The position numbers and the translations under genes were made by a program. Of a stretch of 58,983 nucleotides of DNA, positions 57,820-58,983 are shown piece by piece. This DNA comes from DATCYZ01 sp036526195 (GTDB taxonomy: Bacteria > Pseudomonadota > Gammaproteobacteria > Burkholderiales > SG8-39): assembly GCA_036526195.1 (NCBI GenBank), contig DATCYZ010000119.1, positions 1 through 58,983 of the forward strand, read 5' to 3'. The notes under the pieces are model-generated. The model saw nothing but the letters and a program-made list of their open reading frames with translations, ran no database searches and was not told the DNA's origin. Every line of letters starts with the position of its first letter. Within the stretch, counting starts at the first letter, position 1.

Positions 57820-58241
57820 ACCTGGTTCATGCGTACGAAGCCGTCGGTGCCGTCGGCGTGGCGCACCCGCAGCCAGCCGCCCGGGGCGATCGCCACGAGA
57901 TCGAGCACCACGTTCTGCGCAGCGGCGAAGGACAGGGGCGCCTGGTCTTCGGGGCGCACGCGCACCTCGGCCGAGGGCGTGGTCACCAGGAGCGTGCGGC
58001 GCTCGGCAAGCGCGCGCTTCTCGATCCAGGCCAGCGCCCCGGTATGGTCACGCACCTTCACCCAGGCCTCGAGATTGACGATCACCTCGACGGGGTACTG
58101 CCGCGAGACGACGTACAGGGGCTTCGCCGCGGTGGATGGCGCGTCGTACAGCACGGCCGGCTCCGCCACGCTGCGAAACTCGGCAGCGCCCGCAAGCTGC
58201 GCCGCGGCGCAAAGCGACAGCAGGACGAGCCGCCGCAGCAT
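57807..58241 (-). CDS. Exported SH3-domain protein between secB and gpsA
   Basis: The 144-residue product has a signal peptide (about residues 1-19) and two bacterial SH3-like repeats, marked by AVLYDAPSTAAKPLYVVSRQYPVEV and SAEVRVRPEDQAPLSFAAAQNVVLDLV. Periplasmic SH3 domains often bind peptidoglycan. The gene is a stable neighbour of secB and gpsA. It follows secB by 3 bases. Confidence 0.82.
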   Translation of the reverse strand: MLRRLVLLSLCAAAQLAGAAEFRSVAEPAVLYDAPSTAAKPLYVVSRQYPVEVIVNLEAWVKVRDHTGALAWIEKRALAERRTLLVTTPSAEVRVRPEDQAPLSFAAAQNVVLDLVAIAPGGWLRVRHADGTDGFVRMNQVWGN

Positions 58242-58244
58242 GCG

Positions 58245-58709
58245 TCAGCTCGCCAGCTCGACGCGCGGGTCGGCCCCGCCGTCCTTCTGCTGCTGGCGCT
58301 GCGCGTACAGCGCCTCGAAGGAGACCGGCGCGAGCAGCACGGGCGGAAATCCCGCGCGCGTCACCATGTCGGAGACCGTTTCGCGCACGTACGGATAGAG
58401 GATCGTCGGGCAGGCGATGCCGAGCAGCGGATCGAGGTCCTCCTGCGGCACGCCGCGCACCTGGAAGATGCCGGCCTGCAGCGCCTCGACCAGGAACAGC
58501 GTCGATTCACCGGCGCGCGCGGTGATGGTCACGCCCACCGTGACCTCGTAGAGGCCCTCGGACACCTGCGCGGCCTCGTTGTTGATCTGCACCTCGAGCT
58601 GCGGTTGCTCCGCCTGCAGGAACACCTGCGGCGCGTTCGGCAGCTCGAGGGACAGGTCCTTCACGTAGATCTTCTCGATCTGGAAAGTGGGTTGCTGGGC
58701 GTCAGTCAT
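58245..58709 (-). CDS. secB: Protein-export chaperone SecB
   Basis: SecB keeps precursor proteins unfolded and delivers them to SecA. The 154-residue product begins with FQIEKIYVKDLSLELPNAPQVFL and contains EVQINNEAAQVSEGLYEVTVGVTITAR. It ends with the conserved GIACPTILYPYVRETVSDMVTRAGFPPVLLAPVSFEALY. It follows the glutaredoxin gene by 60 bases. Confidence 0.97.
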   Translation of the reverse strand: MTDAQQPTFQIEKIYVKDLSLELPNAPQVFLQAEQPQLEVQINNEAAQVSEGLYEVTVGVTITARAGESTLFLVEALQAGIFQVRGVPQEDLDPLLGIACPTILYPYVRETVSDMVTRAGFPPVLLAPVSFEALYAQRQQQKDGGADPRVELAS

Positions 58710-58769
58710 GGTCCGGGCCTCCGGTTTCGGTTCGTGGCGGACGGACGCTGCCGTCGCGCGCTGCGGGGT

Positions 58770-58983
58770 TCAGGCGGCGAGCAGGGCGGCGAGCTGCCCG
58801 GCCCGATCGAGTGCTTGCAGGTCGTCGCAGCCGCCGACATGGCGCTCGCCGATCCAGATCTGCGGGACCGTGCGCCGGCCGCTGCGCTCCATCATTTCCT
58901 GGCGGCGCGCCGGTTCCAGGTCGACCCGGATCTTCTCGAGGTCGCGCACGCCGCGCGCCGCGAGCAGCGCGGCCGCCGCAAGG
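58770..58983 (-). CDS. grxC: Glutaredoxin 3, N-terminus beyond window edge
   Basis: The last 70 residues are present, with the frame open at the right edge. They include RVDLEPARRQEMMERSGRRTVPQIWIGERHVGGCDDLQALDRAGQLAALL. The TVP segment and GGCDDL match glutaredoxin 3, which binds glutathione there. The CPYC active site would lie beyond base 58983. The grxC-secB adjacency supports the call. Confidence 0.88.
   Translation of the reverse strand, partial: LAAAALLAARGVRDLEKIRVDLEPARRQEMMERSGRRTVPQIWIGERHVGGCDDLQALDRAGQLAALLAA

Overview
The window is dense, high-GC bacterial chromosome from a betaproteobacterium, most likely Burkholderiales-like. Three conserved gene orders support this: yebC-ruvC-ruvA-ruvB followed by ybgC-tolQRAB-pal-cpoB-queC; TPR gene-lolB-ispE-tRNA-Gln-prs-rplY-pth-ychF; and a ctaCD-ctaG-ctaE-surf1-ctaB-sco cytochrome oxidase operon that includes DUF2970, DUF2909 and DUF2244 genes. 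Genes are packed with 4-nt start/stop overlaps and many GTG or TTG starts. No gene-free stretch exceeds 300 bases; the largest gap is about 260 bases, at 25793-26054. I saw no insertion sequences, phage genes, CRISPR arrays or rRNA, and no transcription-factor gene other than sigma factor rpoH and the YebC-family gene.

Layout. 1-11294 (minus strand): a truncated YeeE/YedE sulfur-transport gene, then queC and the Tol-Pal envelope genes, ybgC and the ruvCAB Holliday-junction genes. A thiamine-diphosphate enzyme gene sits between ruvA and ruvB. 11346-15040 (plus): a HerA-like ATPase, an EamA-type transporter, an SDR-fold protein lacking the usual Tyr/Lys pair, and an ArsC/Spx-like protein. 15037-25792 (minus): an accessory operon-like block encoding a branched-chain/aromatic-type ABC transporter (LivK-H-M-G-F), an aromatic-type aldehyde dehydrogenase, a 729-residue protein related to reductive dehalogenases, an SCP2-type thiolase and a cytochrome P450. 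26055-32440 (plus): typA, a ChaN-PDZ protein, an M1-like metallopeptidase and an MFS transporter.

32475-44789 holds housekeeping genes: ychF, pth, rplY, prs, tRNA-Gln, ispE, lolB, a TPR protein, mutM, coaD, rsmD, ftsYEX and rpoH, with a CIRCE-like operator over the rpoH promoter. 44842-53143 (mostly minus) is an aa3/caa3-type cytochrome c oxidase operon with assembly factors but no ctaA. A 13-codon Cys-containing leader ORF with an exceptionally strong Shine-Dalgarno lies just upstream. 53283-58983 carries bioC, an amidase, comF, trmL, gpsA, an SH3-domain protein, secB and the end of a glutaredoxin gene.

The best candidate for an undescribed system is the 15.0-25.9 kb block. A good promoter (TTGACA-N18-TAGAGT) with a perfect palindrome just upstream appears to drive uptake of an acid-like substrate, followed by aldehyde oxidation, a corrinoid/iron-sulfur step and P450/thiolase chemistry. 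The substrate cannot be read from sequence. Other leads are an in-frame LivF-aldehyde dehydrogenase read-through, a palindrome TTGGTAAC-N6-GTTAC repeated at 14.6 kb and 31.2 kb, and the cox leader ORF.
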